A stretch of DNA of 64,000 nt from Beta vulgaris subsp. vulgaris. Lineage: Eukaryota; Streptophyta; Magnoliopsida; Caryophyllales; Amaranthaceae. A program made the translations under genes and the position numbers. Shown piece by piece: positions 20,994-33,605 of the stretch (position 1 is its first letter; each line of letters opens with the position of its first letter). The notes under the pieces were generated by a model, which saw only the letters and a list, made by a program, of their open reading frames with translations, had not been told where the DNA came from and did no database searches. Location of the stretch: assembly GCF_026745355.1 (NCBI RefSeq), contig NC_079210.1:29594616-29658615 (forward strand), written 5' to 3'.

Positions 20994-23900
20994 CAGGGGC
21001 GGATTTATGTTTTAGGATGGGGGGTCAAATGACCCCACTTAGATTTTAGGAAAAATTATATAGTGAACTAAATTTGGGGAAAAAAAAAGAAAGAAAAAAG
21101 ATGAAACGTGAGTGGAAGGGATTCTGCAGAATTTCCTTTGCTTTCTTATCTAGTAGTTAGTTGACTAGTTCAATAAAACTACTTCCCATGTGCAGCTTTT
21201 TCATCTGTTTCTAGCGGAAAAATAGGTAAGCTAGTTAAAGTATCTCCCTATCCTACTTGGAAACAGTAATATAAAAATATCAAATACAGTAAATAAAATC
21301 AGTTTGCTTCAATTTTTACGGTACTATAAGCCTACCCTCTTTTCCACCGGAGAAAACAATTCATCTGTCGCATCACATAGTCGTCACAACATCACACTAG
21401 CAAATTACCATCATATATGTGTTTTTTGACAAAATTTTACTGGGCAAGCCGGGAAGTCAGATATATGGAGAACAATTATCCCAGATTCCAACAATTTCAA
21501 TAGTCGGCTAATTCCACAGGATAAAAGGTAAAAAAACACTGTTTATTTTTTAAAAGATTATTTTTTCTTCTACAAATCTAAATCAATGATGAATATATTA
21601 TAGAATTAACTTATTATGCTCTAGTTTCAATTCACAATTTAGATCCGTTTTTTATGTGGTGAGTTAGTGAGTATTTAATGTTTAGAGTAATTAAATATAG
21701 TCAACATTTGAAATTCTAAATTATTTATTCAAATTTAGATTTGTTTTTAATTGTATACAATTATTGTTAATGTAGAGGTCAAAACGTCCCCAGAATACGT
21801 TACTTAATTAATTAAAATCAAACAACTCAACTGAAGAAGAAACAAATCAAGATGTAGAGATAGAAAGTGAAGATGGGAATGATGCAAGTAGATTACCGCA
21901 AATATCTAAACAGCCCTCTAAGTATAAGCGTGTTGATTTGAGCAACCTCCCTGCTGATCCAGGCTTAAGGAACAAAATTACTGATTACCATATAAATGAT
22001 CAGATTGAGATAAGGAAATATTATGTTTTACAATAACCTTTTCAACCTCGTAAACGTGATTTTCCTCAAAGAATCATAGGGGGATCGAAACGTCGTTTTA
22101 ATCCAGATTGGTATGATACTTATGGTGATTGGTTGGAGTACAGTATTGTGAAAGACGCAGCTTACTGTCGATATTGTTATTTGTTTAAGTATGATGATTC
22201 TCAAAAAGGAGGAGGTGATGCTTTTGTTACTGTTGGGTGGTCATCTTGGAATAAAAAAGAAAGATTGGATATCCATGTGGGTGAATGTGGGAGTTCTCCT
22301 AATCAAGCATACACTATGTTTGAAACTTTAAAGAACGAAGTACAAATTGTCAAGGACATGTTCAATGTTTTTAGTGATAAGGAGAAGGAGGATTATCGCA
22401 ATCGCTTAGAAGCTACAGTCGAATGTATAAAATGGCTTTTGCGAATGAATTTAGCCTTTAGAGGGCATAATGAGTCGACAAATTCAAAAAATCGGGGTAA
22501 TTTCGTTGAACTTTTGAAATTTCTACCAAATAATAATGAAGATATTGATAAAGTTGTTCTTGAAAATGCTCCAAAAAATTTGCAATTAGTCTCCCCTGAG
22601 ATTCAAAAAGATATTGTTCATGCTTGTTCTCGATTGACAGTGAAGGCCATTATGGAAGACCTTGGAGATGACATTTTTGGTATCTTAGTTGATGAATCAC
22701 GTAATGTTTCAATTAAGGAGCTATAGTATTGCGTTATGTTGATCACAAGGGTATCGTGACAGAGAGATTTTTAGGTATTATACATGTACCCGATACCACA
22801 ACTTTGACACTGAAGGCAGCCATTGATTTTATCTTGTCAGAAAATGGTTTGACTGTATCAAGAATCTATGGGCAAGGTTATGATGGAGCCAGTAATATGC
22901 AAGGCGAGTTTAATGGATTAAAAACATTGGTTTTAAAAGAAAATAAATCAGCATTTTCCATCCATTGTTTTGCACACCAACTCCAATTAACACTTGTGGC
23001 AGTGGCATCAAAACAAGGTGATATTGCTTCATTTTTTAGTCTACTATCACGATTGATGAATATTGTTGGAGCATCTTGTAGGCGTCATGATGTACTTCGT
23101 GCTAAAAGGGCAGATGAAGTCAAAGACGGCATATGTAGTGGTGCATTTCAAAGCGGAAGAGGTCTACATCAAGAAACAAGTCTACAAAGGCCTGCTGACA
23201 CTCGATGGAGATCTCATTATAAAACTCTCAATAGTTTACTAGTCATGCTCTCTTCGTTAATAGATACCCTTGAGTATATTGACGAGGAAGGCATAGAGTC
23301 TGAACATAGGGGTGAAGCACGAATAATGAAGAAGTTGGTTGAATCTTTTGATTTTGTTTTCCCTTTACATCTCATGTTCCTGCTATTGGGAATTACAAAT
23401 GATTTGTCTATGGCATTGCAGCGCAAAGACCAGGATATTCTAAATGCTATTGACCAAGTTAACATAACTAGGAAACGATTACAATCCATGAGAGATGATG
23501 GTTGGGGATCTCTATTAGATAAAGTTTCTTCATTTTGCGACACGCATGAAAATTCTGTTCCCAATATGAACGAAAGATTTACTTTGGAAGGTAAGTCCAA
23601 GCGTAAGGCACCAATGGTCTCAAATCTTCATCGTTATCGTGCTGAAATATTTTATGCAACTATTGACTTTCTTCTCCAAGAGATCAACAATAGGTTTGAT
23701 GAGGAGACGACTGACATTCTTCTATGTGTGGCTTCTTTAAGTCCAATCAACTCATTTCAGGCTTTTGATACGCAAAAGTTGCTCAAGTTAGCTCTATTCT
23801 ATCCAAGTGACTTTTCTACAGGTTATCTTGGACCACTTGAAAATCAACTTGGGAATTATATTGTTGATATGCGTTCTAAGAAAGAATTATGTGAGTTAAA

Positions 23901-24358
23901 AGGGATAGGTGAACTTTCTTCTAAGTTAATGGAAACGGGAAAACATGTTGTCTATCCAATGGTGTATTTTCTCTTAAAGCTAGCTCTAATCCTTCCAGTT
24001 GCTACATCAAGTGTTGAAAGGGCTTTTTCTTCCATGAATTATGTCAAGAACAAGTTGCGAAATCGAATGGGTGATCAATGGATGAATGATTGCTTGGTAA
24101 CATTCATAGAAGATGAGATGTTTGATAGTGTCACAAATGAAAATATTATGCAGTATTTTCTGAAAATGAAACCTCGTCGAGGACAATTGTCAAAAAACAG
24201 AAACAAGTTAATATTTAAATATGTGTCAGTTTGGTTTAAACTTTAATAAATTGATTATTTTTCTTGTTATATATATTTATTTTTTCAGTCTATAAGTTTG
24301 ACTTTTGACTTTGACTTTGACTTGAACCCACTTAATGTCAACTCTAGATCCGCCACTG
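20994..24358 (+). mobile_element. hAT transposon, 3.4 kb, perfect 8 bp target duplication
   Basis: Terminal inverted repeats CAGGGGCGGATTTA (20994) and, from the other strand at 24358, CAGTGGCGGATCTA. The 8 bp GTAAAGTG occurs immediately before (20986-20993) and after (24359-24366). It carries a single large transposase gene on the plus strand and lies in the 3' LTR of the gypsy element. Confidence 0.95.
21815..24246 (+). pseudogene. hAT transposase, TTF-type zinc finger / ZMYM1-like (two lesions)
   Basis: Moves the element by cut and paste. An acidic N-terminal part (TEEETNQDVEIESEDGND) leads to a TTF-type zinc finger region, RRFNPDWYDTYGDWLEYS, then the paired Cys in YCRYCYLF (22165). A DUF4371-like region follows, with VDESRNVS (22690) and RIYGQGYDGASNMQGEF, then IHCFAHQLQL at about 22960. 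The hAT C-terminal dimerisation domain is at 24000 (PVATSSVERAFSSMNYVKNK). Lesions: a stop at 22034-22036 (CAA CAA-type context changed to TAA) and a frame break at about 22715-22728, where a few bases seem lost before ATAGTATTGCGTTATG. The remaining 505 codons are open. The true start is not visible and may lie in an upstream exon. Confidence 0.9.
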
Positions 24359-24366
24359 GTAAAGTG

Positions 24367-25143
24367 TAACGTGGATAGTCATAGACTTTAGACTGGTGCA
24401 CGTCTAGAGTTGGAGATTAGGAGTTGGAGTACATGGTGGTAGCCCATGGCTTTTTCTGGGAGATGGATTGATCACCATCCCTACTATTTTCAAAGGTTCC
24501 TCGATATTGCAGGTCATTCTAGAATACGAATTTGCGCCCGTATTTCATCTTCCTATGTGAAGGCAAGTTAGATAAGAAACCTCAACTCCAATAACTATTC
24601 TATTAAAGTGCTAAAAAGATGTTTAAAGTTTAGTTCAGCATAAGTTATCTGCAGAATGTTACGTTGTTATCCCTGCACGTAATTTATTAGTATCATGTTA
24701 GGAATGTTTATGTAATACTATGTAATACTCAGCTTTGATGATTATGTGCTTTGTTTGTGATTGTTGATCATGGTTTTGCCTTATTGATCTTGTGATGATC
24801 CATTTTGGTGAGCAGATTCTTTAGAGCATTGACATTTACAGTTTCACAGATGTTGCATCATTGGGAATCTGGAAATGGAGAGCTTGTGTAATTTATTAAT
24901 ATAATTACTACCTTAGTAGGAACATATTATAATAAGTTGGTTTGAAGTATACATTTATAGTGTGTTTGGTTTTAATTACTTATTTAGTTATTATATTAAA
25001 GTATAAAGTTTAGTTATATGTTTTCCGCTGCAAAATTCTGAATAAGCCGATACGTTATCATACGGGCGATAATGCTTTGACAATTCTCTATGTTTAATAT
25101 TGGAAAGGTATTTCTGAAAAGAGCTAATTATCGGGGTGTTACA
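24367..25143 (+). other. Remainder of gypsy 3' LTR
   Basis: Non-coding AT-rich sequence continuing the LTR beyond the hAT, ending in TATCGGGGTGTTACA. No TATA box is assignable with confidence. Confidence 0.5.
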
Positions 25144-26680
25144 TAAATACCCTCATAATGTAACTGAATTCAGGCCTATAACCTGCTGTAATACAATTTA
25201 CAAAAGTATTACAAAGGTTATATGTGGGAGGCTGAGGAAGGTACTACCTGAGTTGATTATGGAGAATCAAAGTGGCTTTGTCTTTCGGAGATACATAGTC
25301 CATAATATTATGGTTTTGCAAGACCTTATCAAGCATTATGGAAGGAAGCAAGCTCAATCAAGCTGTATATTGACGATTGACTTACAGAAAGCCTATGATA
25401 CAGTTAGCTGAGACTTCTTGAAGGAAATGCTAACTGCCTTAGGCTTCCCTGCATCATTCGTAAAACTGATATTGTCTTGTGTAACAACCCCAACATTTTT
25501 CATCGTGCGAAATGGAACCGTGAGAGGGTTTTTTAAATCATCAAGGGGCCTGAGTCAAGGTGACCCATTGTCACCCCTACTCTTTGTATTATGCATGGAG
25601 TATTTGCCAAGAATCTTGACAAAAATGAGTGAATTTGAGCAGTTCAAGTTTCACCCTAGGTGTAAGGAGATGAGACTGACACATCTCTGCTTTGCAGATG
25701 ACCTCATACTATGTTGCAAGGGAGAATTTATTATTATCTATCTACTGCTAAGAGCCTTTAAACTATGTTCAAAGACTTCAGGTTTAAAGGCTAATGCACA
25801 TAAATCTGCTATGTACACCTGTGGCATGGATCCTTCAGAGGAGCAAAGAGCAGCATATGTCAGGTTTTGCACAAAAGAATCTTTCATTCAAGTATCTGGG
25901 GGTGCCCATTAGTGCCAGGAGAATAACTGCAGCACAATGTGAGGTCTTATAGAGAAGATGATTGGGAAGATCAGGGTATGGTGCTCTAGGAATCTTTCAT
26001 ATACATCCAGGGTACAACTCATTAATTCAGTACTACTTAGCTTGCACATGTATTGGGCCCATGTCTTTCTATCACCAAAGAAAATTTTGCAAGAAATATG
26101 TAGCATTTACATATGCTTTTTGTGGAGTGGACAATATTATTGTCAATAGTCAGGCTCTGTTGCTTGGGATTCATTGTGTAGGCCAAAATCAGCAGGTGGT
26201 TTGGGTTTCAGAAATGTGATGTTCTGGAATGTAGCCTTCATAGGCAAGTATGTATGGGTTGTATCTACAAAGCAAGATAGTGTCTGGCTTAAATGGATAC
26301 ATTCAGTGTACTTGAAATATGGAAGTTGGTGGGACTATACACCTAATACAGGTGCTAGTTGGTACAGAAAGAAGGTATGCAATATTAAAGAATAAATCAA
26401 GCTGATATACACAGAATAGGAACTTAGGCAAATGACAACATACTTTGTCAAGGCAGTTTATGAGAAGCTTTGTGGAGAACTAGTTGGTGTTATATGGGAT
26501 GGTGCTGTTTGGAATAGACTTGGGGTTCCTAAGCATCAATTCATAACATGGCTGGCTGTGCAAGAGAGATTACAGACAACAGTAAGATTGGCTAGGTGTG
26601 GAATTAGCTCAACTGATCAATGCCAGATATGTGCTAATGCAACTGAGCATCATCCACGTATATTTTTTGAATGTCCTTAA
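25144..26680 (+). pseudogene. LINE reverse transcriptase and zf-RVT domain (broken)
   Basis: The non-LTR RT reads VTEFRPITCCNTIYKSITKV, NQSGFVFRRYIVHNIM, LTIDLQKAYDTVS, then a nonsense codon at 25409-25411 where Trp is usual. It continues with SRGLSQGDPLSPLLFVL and the catalytic CFADDLILCC (FADD at 25691-25702, intact). After several frame changes at 25913, 26150 and 26395, the C-terminal zf-RVT region is readable at 26432-26680: VWNRLGVPKHQFITWLAVQE with Cys pairs in CGISSTDQCQICANA and EHHPRIFFECP. Confidence 0.88.
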
Positions 26681-27129
26681 AGTAGAGCTTATCTGAAACA
26701 GATCATGATCTAGTTGGGTATATAATGTCCAAAAGAGGAATTGCAACAGATCATAAGAAGAGTGTAGCTGAGCAGGAGAACTAAATTTCAGAGAAGTATT
26801 ATACTAGCTAGCCTAAGTGCTTTGACTTAGGTAATTTGGAGTTGTACGAACTCAGCATACTTGTATCAGTGTATACCAAGGATAGAAATTAGTGTTAATC
26901 AAGTTAAAAATCTCATTAGAACACGTGTAATGGTTGTATTACCTAAGAAAATCTCTAGGGCAGATTACAACTGGCTTGTGACTTTGTAAAACTTGTTCCT
27001 AGTGACCCTGCTGGTCAGTTTCTCCCCCCTTTAGATTAGGGAGTCCAACCTAGTTGGTTTCCCTTCCTTTTGGGAGGTATAGGTTGTAAATGTTGCTTCA
27101 TTAATCCACTTACTTAATTCGAAAAAAAA
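25144..27129 (+). mobile_element. L1-type plant LINE, 3' part (5' part lies beyond the gypsy insertion)
   Basis: Coding similarity starts exactly at the gypsy LTR end and runs to about 26680, followed by ~440 bp and a short poly-A (ATTCGAAAAAAAA, to 27129). The upstream endonuclease and RT N-terminus would be left of the window if the gypsy interrupted a complete LINE. Confidence 0.8.
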
Positions 27130-28152
<1,023 letters not shown>

Positions 28153-28470
28153 CTCCCTCCGTTTCCTAAAGATCTTCCCACTTACTGTTCCTACAGATAC
28201 CAAGGAAAATCAAGTTGTGTGGGGCATGGTGTGAGTAAAGTAGGAGAGAGAAAGGGATTAAGATAAATAAACAAATATAAAGGGGTTAAAGTAGGAGAGA
28301 GAAAGAGATTAAAATTGAATTAATAATGTAATGGTGGACCATATGATAGTGACATGAGAGGGTAAATAGGGAAATTTGTTTTGCCAAATAAGGAATAAAG
28401 CAAAAGAGGGAAGATCTTTTGGAAACACCCTTAAACGGAAAGAGGGAAGATCTTTAGAAAACGGAGGGAG
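28153..28470. mobile_element. Stowaway MITE (CTCCCTCCGTTTCCTAAAGA family)
   Basis: CTCCCTCCGTTTCCTAAAGA after TA (28151-28152), ending TTTAGAAAACGGAGGGAG before TA (28471-28472). The interior includes ATGGTGGACCATATGATAGT and GGAAGATCTTTTGGAAAC, an inverted match to the copies at 12012 and 46856. Confidence 0.9.
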
Positions 28471-29228
28471 TATATTCTTATTGAGATTTTCTTTGTATCT
28501 ATCTCTTTGTTAATTTGTTTGTATTTTTTCTTTATTTTACTTTCGTTTGTTTTTTGTTGTTATTTTTATGTAATTTTGATTTTTATTTGATATTTAGTTA
28601 GTTAATTTAGATAATGTTTGCTGATAATTCAAGTAGTTATTTTGATTTGATTTATGTTCGCTGCTTAATAAAATAGTGAAACAAACTCACTCTGCCTCTC
28701 TTTCCTAATATATCAATAATTTATATTTTTATAAATGTACCAATTGGAACTTTTTAAATATCAAGTTATGAAAAAATATACCTCTAAATAGTACTACCTT
28801 ATAAATAGTAAAGTCAATTTTAACTATATATGTTAGGAACTTTTCCGCTAGTGATTAATTTGACTTTTTTTTTTTTTGTGTCGGTTTCACTTTTTTTATC
28901 GTGTCGCTTATTCATAATGCCCTCATCTAACTTGCTTTCGAAAATTGGACAGGCGAGTGCTATTAAGAAATTTTTTTCAATTATTTAAATTTTTAATAAA
29001 TGTATTAATTACAAAATTTTAAAAAAATATCATGTCGGAAAAAAAATAGTTCTAAATAGTACCAACTTTTAAATAGTTAAAATGGATGATATATATTATG
29101 TAAAATATAAAATTAACATATTTAAATAATTTTATAGATATAGAAAAATAATTGAATTTCAGTAATTTTGTTTGGTTTAGTAATAGAAATAGGTTGGTTT
29201 GAAAGATTAGATCAAATCAGTCGCATCT
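28471..29228. other. AT-rich non-coding
   Basis: Nothing recognised. Two phrases recur (AAATAGTACxACxTTxTAAATAGT at about 28785 and 29050), suggesting an old duplication. Confidence 0.35.
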
Positions 29229-30007
29229 TTTTTTTTGGTAAAATATAAGTTATCATGCATTACCAAAAAGCAAGCAAAATCACCTCACAACCCTAGCTTA
29301 CATCCTAGGCCACAAAACAAAATGGCAACGCAACAACACTACAACAACGTACAAGACCCAGCTAAACATCAGTCAGCGTTACTAACCAAGTGTTCAAACC
29401 ACTCCATCTCCTAATTAGACCATTTTACGTTCAGGAATGATCTAACTCTAATACAAACCACACATTTAATTACCTTTAAAATACTACTAGGCTTAAGAAC
29501 CTTGAACTACCAAAGAGTTGGATTCCTTACTTTCCAAACACAGTACATAGTAGCAGCCAAAAGCAGCATAGCAAATTTTATGTTTCCTCTTACTTCTATA
29601 TTTATGCCCTCACTTCCTCCATCATGAGTAAATACATTGATCAGGGCACGTATTGATGCCTAGCCATCTCATAACACCACTCCACACAACCCGTGCTGAC
29701 AAGCCAACTGAACAAGTGCTGACATTACTGAATCCCGTGGCAACACATACAACAAGCATGGTGTATCATTACACACTCCCACATCTGCCAATTTCTCCCT
29801 ATTGCTCAATTTATTCAGAACTATAAGCCAAGAAACAGATGAGTGTTTAGGCACATTCAGATTATTCCACACTAAAAAATGTCATCTCACATTATCTTCC
29901 TCCTCCGTGAGCCATTTATACCCCTGCTGAATAGAGTGTGGTTTGCCATTATCTAGCACTGATCTTCATTTCTATATCATGCTTTATGCATCTCCTTTAC
30001 TCTACAG
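29229..30007 (-). pseudogene. Antisense 5'-truncated LINE, 3' segment with zf-RVT domain
   Basis: On the reverse strand the poly-A end appears as TTTTTTTTTGG at 29229. Upstream of it (29669-29872) the frame reads MWNNLNVPKHSSVSWLIVLN, then NREKLADVGVCNDTPCL, which is the LINE zf-RVT zinc region. Coding traces continue to 30007 (NICRVKEMH-like). There the copia A element interrupts it; the LINE resumes at 44530. Confidence 0.75.
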
Positions 30008-30008
30008 A

Positions 30009-30436
30009 TGTTCTTGAAGGATTTATGTCCTCGACTTAAATGCAATTACATACTAATGATATTATGGATCGTATTATGGAGATAATAAATTCGTTTTATT
30101 GGGTCGTCTATACGTCTTGCTAGAGAATGCTATAGAACTTCGAGTTAATAAATAATAAACCCGAAGCCTAATATAATGGATCATATGAGGTCACACATTA
30201 AACTTGGATCAACAAAAGAAGCGTAGAGCCCATAAGGGTGGCCGGCCAAGAGGAAAAAGGAGAGGATTATTGTTAACCTAAAATATATGTATATATTGGG
30301 TTAGGCAGTAAAGAAAATACATTAGATATCTCTTATTATCTTCTCTCTCCTATTTCTCTCAAAAAAGTCACGTAATATACTCCATAAACTTGAAGAAGTT
30401 TTGTTCATTTCCAACTCGCATTTGTGGAGTGTTATG
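30009..30436 (+). repeat. Copia A 5' LTR (partial)
   Basis: Matches the 3' LTR from TGAAGGATTTAT (30015 versus 43875) to GTGGAGT (about 30431 versus 44294), with roughly a dozen to fifteen substitutions and a few small indels. It then diverges: the last ~230 bp of the 3' LTR are not found here. Confidence 0.85.
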
Positions 30437-30930
30437 AAAATAAATTAATGTAAAAGGTGTTTTATACTACCTCCGTTCTTTTTTAGTTGCAACGTTTGAC
30501 AAATTGCACTATTCATGTTCTCTTATTTGGCCACATTTATTGATTTATATGTTAAACAAAATATAGTCATGTGGGGTCTTGTTTGATTCGTTTCGATGTA
30601 AGCTTTCATAATATCAAATTTTTATAATTTTTACTTACATACAATTAGAGATAAAACGATTTGAAATTGTACATTGGCAAGCGTGAAAGTCAAAACGTTG
30701 CAACTAAATAAAAACAGAGGTAGTATAAATTAGTGATTAATTTATATGAATAACCTGAAAATTAATTAAAATAGAGATTTTAAATTTAATTTTATGTATT
30801 AAGCATAAAAGAGTTTATGTTTAATTTGATCAAGATCACTAAATTAATTTTACAATAGGTTGTAATTCTAATTTCCTTCAAAGAAAATAAAAGAAAAGAA
30901 AAAAGAAAAATTGAAGGAGGAAGGAAAAGG
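30437..30930 (+). other. Copia A 5' region, AT-rich, containing a Stowaway
   Basis: No coding sequence. Holds the 257 bp Stowaway at 30467 and ends in an A/G-rich run that abuts the copia B LTR. Confidence 0.45.
30467..30723. mobile_element. Stowaway MITE (CTACCTCCGTTCTTTTTTAG family)
   Basis: CTACCTCCGTTCTTTTTTAG after TA (30465-30466); the end reads AACTAAATAAAAACAGAGGTAG before TA (30724-30725). The inverted repeat extends through GTTGCAACGTTTGAC / GTCAAAACGTTGCAAC. Confidence 0.9.
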
Positions 30931-31132
30931 TATAGGAGTATAGGTGGTTTTAAGTTATAAGTTTGTTACAAGTTAGTTAAGTTTGTTTTAACTACTTATT
31001 ATCTCATTCTATATAAGCTGTTAACTCAGCTTCATTACAGTTTTGTAAGATCATAAACTGAGATATGAATAGAGCTTATTCCTCTCTCTAAATCTTTCCT
31101 TCTCTCTCTTATTTCATTACTGAAATTCTATA
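30931..31132 (+). repeat. Copia B 5' LTR
   Basis: 202 bp from TATAGGAGTATAGGTGG to ACTGAAATTCTATA. The likely promoter region contains TCTATATAAG at about 31010. Very short for a copia LTR. Confidence 0.92.
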
Positions 31133-31144
31133 TGGTATCAGAGC
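31133..31144 (+). promoter_or_regulatory. Copia B primer binding site
   Basis: TGGTATCAGAGC directly after the 5' LTR, complementary to the 3' end of plant initiator methionine tRNA, the usual primer for copia minus-strand synthesis. Confidence 0.95.
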
Positions 31145-31312
31145 AAGGAATCTCTCACTGAGATTGAAATTTTTCTTTGAATCTTGATTCTGTTTGTAAG
31201 AGTTCTTCTACAATCTTGCAAACTGTGAAGTGATTGTGAAATTTCTTGCATCATTTGCGAAATTTCTTACAATTAAACCGAATCATATTAACATTTTCAT
31301 AAAATCTTGAAA

Positions 31313-33340
31313 ATGTCTGAAGAATCTGCAACGAATGGAGGTGTTTTGAGCAAAAATCAGCAATCAAATAATGGAGGTATATCTGATCCTTATTTCATTG
31401 CAACATCTGACAATCCTACTGCATCACTCGTTTCTACTGTATTTTCTGGAACAAATTTTGTTAGATGGAGTAGAAATGCGAAACGAGGTTTAATTGCCAA
31501 AAATAAAGAAGGTTTTATCAATGGTGAGATTGTAAAACCTGATGTAGTAAGCAAGGATTATCAGAAATGGAAACGTGCAGATTTTATGGTGGTAAGCTGG
31601 ATATTGAGTTCTATGAGCTCAGAATTAGCTGATGATTTTGGATGTATTGAATCTGCTGTAGATCTATGGAAAGAATTAAACGAAAGGTTTGGTTAAACTA
31701 ATGGACCATTAGTTTACCAATTAAAGAAGGAGATAGACAATTTGAGACAAGAAAATATGACTATAGTATCATATTATGGAAAATTAAAGAAACTGTGGGA
31801 TGAGATGCAATGCTTGCGAGTTTTTCCTTCTTGTTCTTGTGGTGTTTTGAAGAATTGTAGTTGTAATTTCCTCAAGAAGGTTGCTGAATTTGAAGATGCA
31901 GATAAAATGATGAAGTTCTTGCTTGGATTAAACAGTGGATTTGATAATACAGTAACAAATGTGTTATCTATGGATCCGTTACCAAGCATAAATAGAGTGT
32001 TTTCAATTGCTCAGCAAATTGAAAAACAGAAGGAAGTTAGTGGTGTTGTTGTTGAAAGCAATGCTTTAGCAGCACAGGTTTACAGAAATAATCCAAGGAA
32101 TAATCAAGGAAGAAGAGATTGGAGAGATGAGAAAAAGGACAAGATGAGTAAACAGTGTAATCACTGTAAAGGTAAAGGACATACCATTGATCAATGTTTC
32201 AAGATCATTGGTTATCCTGAATGGTACAATGCCATTAAAGCTGCAAAGGAAGGTCATACTGCTGCTGTTGGGAGTAACAGTAAACTAGTGGCCAATGTTC
32301 ATACTGAAAACAAGTATTATACTGATGATCCTCTTGATGATTCCACTGGAGACACTAGCCTGAATACAGACATGTTGAATGCAATATGTCAAGAAGTTAT
32401 GAGAGCTATGAAAGGGAAACAAACACAATCTGGTGGTGATATCAAGATCAGTCATTCTTTAGCCAATTTTGCAGGTATTATGTCATATTCCTTTAACTGT
32501 CATATGAATAAATTTAATGAAGATTGTTTATGGATAATAGATTCTGGTGCGTGTGATCATATGACATATAATGAGAGTTGGTTAATGAATAAAAGAAGAC
32601 TTAATATGCCTATGAAGGTGGGATTACCTGATGGAAGATGGAAGAGTGTGGAGATTATTGGTGATGTGAACTTGAGTGATACATTGGTGTTAAAAGATGT
32701 TATGTTGGTTAAGGATTTCAAGCACAATCTATTATCTATTGGTAGATTGATTGAACAAAATAACATTTCAGTGCAATTTACAAGTACTGGCTGTTATTTC
32801 CAGGACCTCAATAAGTCAGTTGTTCTTGGTGCTGGTACAAGAGAACATGGTTTATATTACTTTGATAGATGCAAGAGTCTGAAGATTGCTCAAAGACAGA
32901 TGCAAGGTGACACTGTTGTCTGTAATACAGTGGTAAAAGATGTATATAGTGATGGTAGACATGATGATGTAGCTTGTCTGTTACCTAATAAAACTGCTAC
33001 TAGTATAGCTCAGAATAAGAATGGAAGTAGACATACATTGGATGTGATGCATGCTAGGCTTGGTCATGCCTCTCTTTCAAAAATGCAACATATTCCTGAC
33101 TGTGAATGTAATGGTTTACATGAATACAATTGTGGAGTTTGCTTCAATTCAAAACAACATAAATTTCCATTTCCTATTAGTGTTAATAGGGCTGATAGTT
33201 GTTTTGATTTGATCCACATAGATCTATGGGGTCCATATAGAATAAGAGCTTTAAATGGTGCCTCTTATTTCTTAACATTGCTTGATGATCATAGTAGGGT
33301 CACATGGACTTTTTTTATTACACAACAAGATGCAAGTTGA
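31313..33340 (+). pseudogene. Copia B gag, protease and integrase N-terminal part (one nonsense codon)
   Basis: Starts at ATG 31313 (MSEESATNGG). The gag body has FSGTNFVRWSRNAKRGL, ADFMVVSWILSSM and LWKELNERFG, then a TAA at 31694-31696 replacing a probable Gln codon, after which the same frame continues (TNGPLVYQLKKEIDN). Next come a CCHC knuckle, CNHCKGKGHTIDQC (32155), protease WIIDSGACDHMT (DSG intact, 32530), a GAG-pre-integrase zinc region (ARLGHASLSKMQH, with C-x2-C in CGVC) and the integrase core start, LIHIDLWGPYR and LLDDHSRVTW, at 33215-33300. The frame is lost at 33338. Confidence 0.9.
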
Positions 33341-33605
33341 GAGAACTGTGACTTATTTCTTGGATATGGTACATACTCAATTCAATAAGCTGGTCAAATG
33401 TATAAGATCAAATAATGGGACTGAATTGATTAAAGAAGCTTGTACAGACATGTTTGCTAGCAGGGGTATATGACATCAGAAAAATGTTCCATATGTTCCA
33501 CAACAGAATCGCAGGGTGGAAAGGAGACATAGGTACTTGCTTGAAATAGCTTGAGCATTGAGATTTCATGCTTCATTGCCTAAGAAGTTCTAGGGTGATT
33601 GCATT
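33341..33605 (+). pseudogene. Copia B integrase core, most damaged segment
   Basis: Readable as TVTYFLDMVHTQFNKLVKCI, then RSNNGTE, in which the second catalytic Asp is replaced by Asn. A stop follows at 33471-33473, then NVPYVPQQNRRVERRHRYLL with further stops at 33552 and 33591. It contains the third catalytic Glu region (VERRHR). Confidence 0.8.

Larger units (their letters stand above)
1..25143 (+). mobile_element. Ty3/gypsy chromovirus-type LTR retrotransposon, 5' end outside window, split by two DNA transposons
   Basis: Gag at 131-1075 continues after a 14.3 kb insertion as gag end, protease, reverse transcriptase, RNase H, integrase and a C-terminal chromodomain-like tail up to 18914, followed by an LTR. 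That domain order (integrase last) defines Ty3/gypsy. The tail has the chromovirus pattern VKVLW then EATWE. The LTR ends in GTTACA at 25143, directly against LINE coding sequence, so the element lies inside an older LINE. The 5' LTR and left target duplication lie before base 1. Every domain carries stops or frameshifts, so it is a dead copy. Confidence 0.85.
19212..25143 (+). repeat. Gypsy 3' LTR, interrupted by hAT element
   Basis: Starts TGTAATCCCTCGTAATTTTA (19212) and ends TATCGGGGTGTTACA (25143), so the ends pair as TGTAA...TTACA. With the hAT (20994-24358) and one 8 bp duplication removed the LTR is about 2.6 kb. The 5' LTR is outside the window so the extent is inferred from terminal motifs and the following LINE sequence. 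Confidence 0.65.

Noticed and set aside
23217..23600. Reverse-strand frame of 127 codons
   Set aside because: Lies wholly opposite the hAT transposase, which has clear family motifs on the plus strand.
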